DNA of 64,000 nucleotides from Barnesiella viscericola DSM 18177. GTDB taxonomy: Bacteria; Bacteroidota; Bacteroidia; Bacteroidales; Barnesiellaceae. The DNA lies in NCBI RefSeq assembly GCF_000512915.1, contig NZ_CP007034.1:2854001-2918000 (forward strand), given 5' to 3'. Shown here one piece after another: positions 62,695-64,000 of the stretch. A program made the translations under genes and the position numbers. Each line of letters opens with the position of its first letter. Within the stretch, counting starts at the first letter, position 1. Below the pieces are notes generated by a model. It ran no database searches. It was not told the origin of the DNA and saw only the letters and a list, made by a program, of their open reading frames with translations.

Positions 62695-64000
62695 TGGCAC
62701 GTCCGAAAAAAATAAGAAAAGTATTACTATTAGAACCCAATTATGCAAATAAGTTTCCTCCTATTGGACTTATGAAAATAGCTACATATTATCGCAATTT
62801 AGGAAATTGGGATATTGTGTTCTATAAGGGTGACCTCAAAAGATTTATAGTTGAACAAATTAGCGAACATTGTATTGAAGAGCTAACTGAATTTTTAGTT
62901 GATATAGATTGGTATCTCAAAAAAGATGTCATTGTTGAATTTATCCGAACTCGAAAAAAAGAATATCTTGATACGTTAGTAGCCGGTAACGCTGAACTAA
63001 AAGATACAATTCTTCCTATATTGTCTTTTTATAAGGATTATTATTGGAAGGGCACGTGGAAAGATAACCCTGAATGGGATAGGGTTTATGTCACGACATT
63101 GTTCACTTTCTATTGGGATATTACTATTGAAACCATTAATTTTGCTAAACTTCTTGTAAAGAAGAAATCTGATTTAATGGTTGGTGGTGTTCTTGCGTCC
63201 ATTCAGCCAAATGAAATATATCAAGCCACGGGAATTAAACCATATGTAGGCGTCCTTCAGACACCTGGACAACTCGACAAAGGTGATACTCAAATAATAG
63301 ACCAGTTACCTCTTGACTATTCCATTCTTGACGAGATTGATTATAAATATTCAATGTCAAATGCTTTTTATGGCTATACAACTCGTGGTTGTATCAGACA
63401 TTGTTCTTTTTGTGCAGTTCCTATTTTAGAGCCGAGCTATCAATCATATATTCCATTAAAAGAAAGAATTAACCTTATTCGTGAGCATTTTGGAGACCAA
63501 AAAGACCTTTTGCTTATGGATAACAATGTTTTAGCTTCTAAAGAATTTCCACAAATAATTCAAGATATAATTGATTGTGGATTTGGTAAAGGAGCGATGT
63601 TTACTCCACCGAATCAACTTGAAATTGCTATTAGAAATCTTAAAGTAGGCATAAACGACCGTGCATATATACGCAAAAGCCAATCTTTGATAATGGAGTT
63701 TTACGGAACGCTTAAGGACGAAGAATCTTTTGAAGTTTATAGGATAATTTCCAAATATCATATTGGGAAACTATTAACCTCAAAGAAAGAAAACATCTTA
63801 TTAGCGTACCAACAAATAAAACCATATTACGACAAACATTTCAAATCGAGTTCTCAGTTAAGGTTTGTTGACTTCAATCAAGGAGTAGATGCCCGCCTTT
63901 TCAATGAGGATAATGTCAAATTATTATCTAAAATAGCTATTCGTCCCCTACGTATAGCTTTTGATAACATCAAGACTTTGCCATTTTACGAAAAGGCTAT
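62694..64000 (+). CDS. radical SAM protein with B12-binding-like N-terminus, 3' end outside window
   Basis: Start ATG at 62694 overlaps the TAA of the GHKL gene by one base. More than 435 codons are visible, open to the window end. The N-terminal half has the PPIGLMKIATYYRNLG pattern (about 22-37) and MVGGVLASIQPNE of cobalamin-binding radical SAM proteins. The [4Fe-4S] motif is CIRHCSFC with C233, C237 and C240 (CxxxCxxC). A radical SAM enzyme in a NurA-HerA-GHKL operon is unexpected; it may modify nucleic acid or a small molecule. Substrate unknown. Confidence 0.85.
   Translation, partial: MARPKKIRKVLLLEPNYANKFPPIGLMKIATYYRNLGNWDIVFYKGDLKRFIVEQISEHCIEELTEFLVDIDWYLKKDVIVEFIRTRKKEYLDTLVAGNAELKDTILPILSFYKDYYWKGTWKDNPEWDRVYVTTLFTFYWDITIETINFAKLLVKKKSDLMVGGVLASIQPNEIYQATGIKPYVGVLQTPGQLDKGDTQIIDQLPLDYSILDEIDYKYSMSNAFYGYTTRGCIRHCSFCAVPILEPSYQSYIPLKERINLIREHFGDQKDLLLMDNNVLASKEFPQIIQDIIDCGFGKGAMFTPPNQLEIAIRNLKVGINDRAYIRKSQSLIMEFYGTLKDEESFEVYRIISKYHIGKLLTSKKENILLAYQQIKPYYDKHFKSSSQLRFVDFNQGVDARLFNEDNVKLLSKIAIRPLRIAFDNIKTLPFYEKA

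Noticed and set aside
1-64000. CRISPR array, rRNA or tRNA genes
   Set aside because: No regularly spaced direct repeats with unique spacers were noticed, and no rRNA or complete tRNA was recognised on either strand by eye.

Overview
The window reads as DNA from a Bacteroidales bacterium (Bacteroides, Parabacteroides or Prevotella type). It carries tetQ-rteA-rteB, rteC, ermF, a Bacteroides-type TraA-TraQ conjugation operon, an IntDOT-length integrase, and promoters of the Bacteroides form (TTTG, about 19 nt, TAnnTTTG) rather than -35/-10 boxes. Most of it, positions 1 to about 56,460, is one end of a CTnDOT-family conjugative transposon (ICE). The left end of the ICE lies outside the window.

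Layout. 1-1,890: PcfJ-like gene (cut by the window edge) and small accessory ORFs. 2,407-4,233: group II intron 1. 4,511-5,311: ermF. 5,366-6,959: an IS1380-family element with a CTAAA target duplication. 7,185-23,174: lysozyme-like gene and traQ to traA on the minus strand, with traG (VirB4 ATPase) split by group II intron 2. 23,175-23,883: presumed oriT. 23,884-30,141: mobA, mobB (relaxase, split by group II intron 3) and mobC (coupling protein). 30,273-34,674: KAP NTPase and DUF4143 ATPase cargo. 34,976-42,080: rteC, a small RibD-like gene, rteB, rteA and tetQ. 42,738-48,996: a 1,938-residue methylase/helicase protein and a DUF1896 protein. 49,159-53,615: excision operon xis2c-xis2d-orf3-exc. 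53,817-54,893: small HTH and RhuM-like genes. 54,905-56,140: intDOT. A GTANNTTTGC-type core at 56,460 marks the probable ICE/host junction.

To the right the base composition becomes AT-rich and a compact operon follows: a NurA-like nuclease, a HerA-like ATPase, an HSP90-like GHKL ATPase and a radical SAM protein that runs off the window. The HerA gene is interrupted by a second copy of the same IS1380 element, with a TTATA duplication; removing it restores one 560-codon frame. I recognise the families but not a named system with this gene set. It is the best candidate here for an undescribed, probably anti-phage or DNA-processing system.

How it works together. In the CTnDOT model tetracycline induces tetQ-rteA-rteB by translational control, RteA/RteB activate rteC, RteC switches on the excision operon, and the excision proteins then promote tra/mob expression. 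In this copy the relaxase and the VirB4 ATPase both carry group II introns beside catalytic motifs, so transfer should also depend on RNA splicing.
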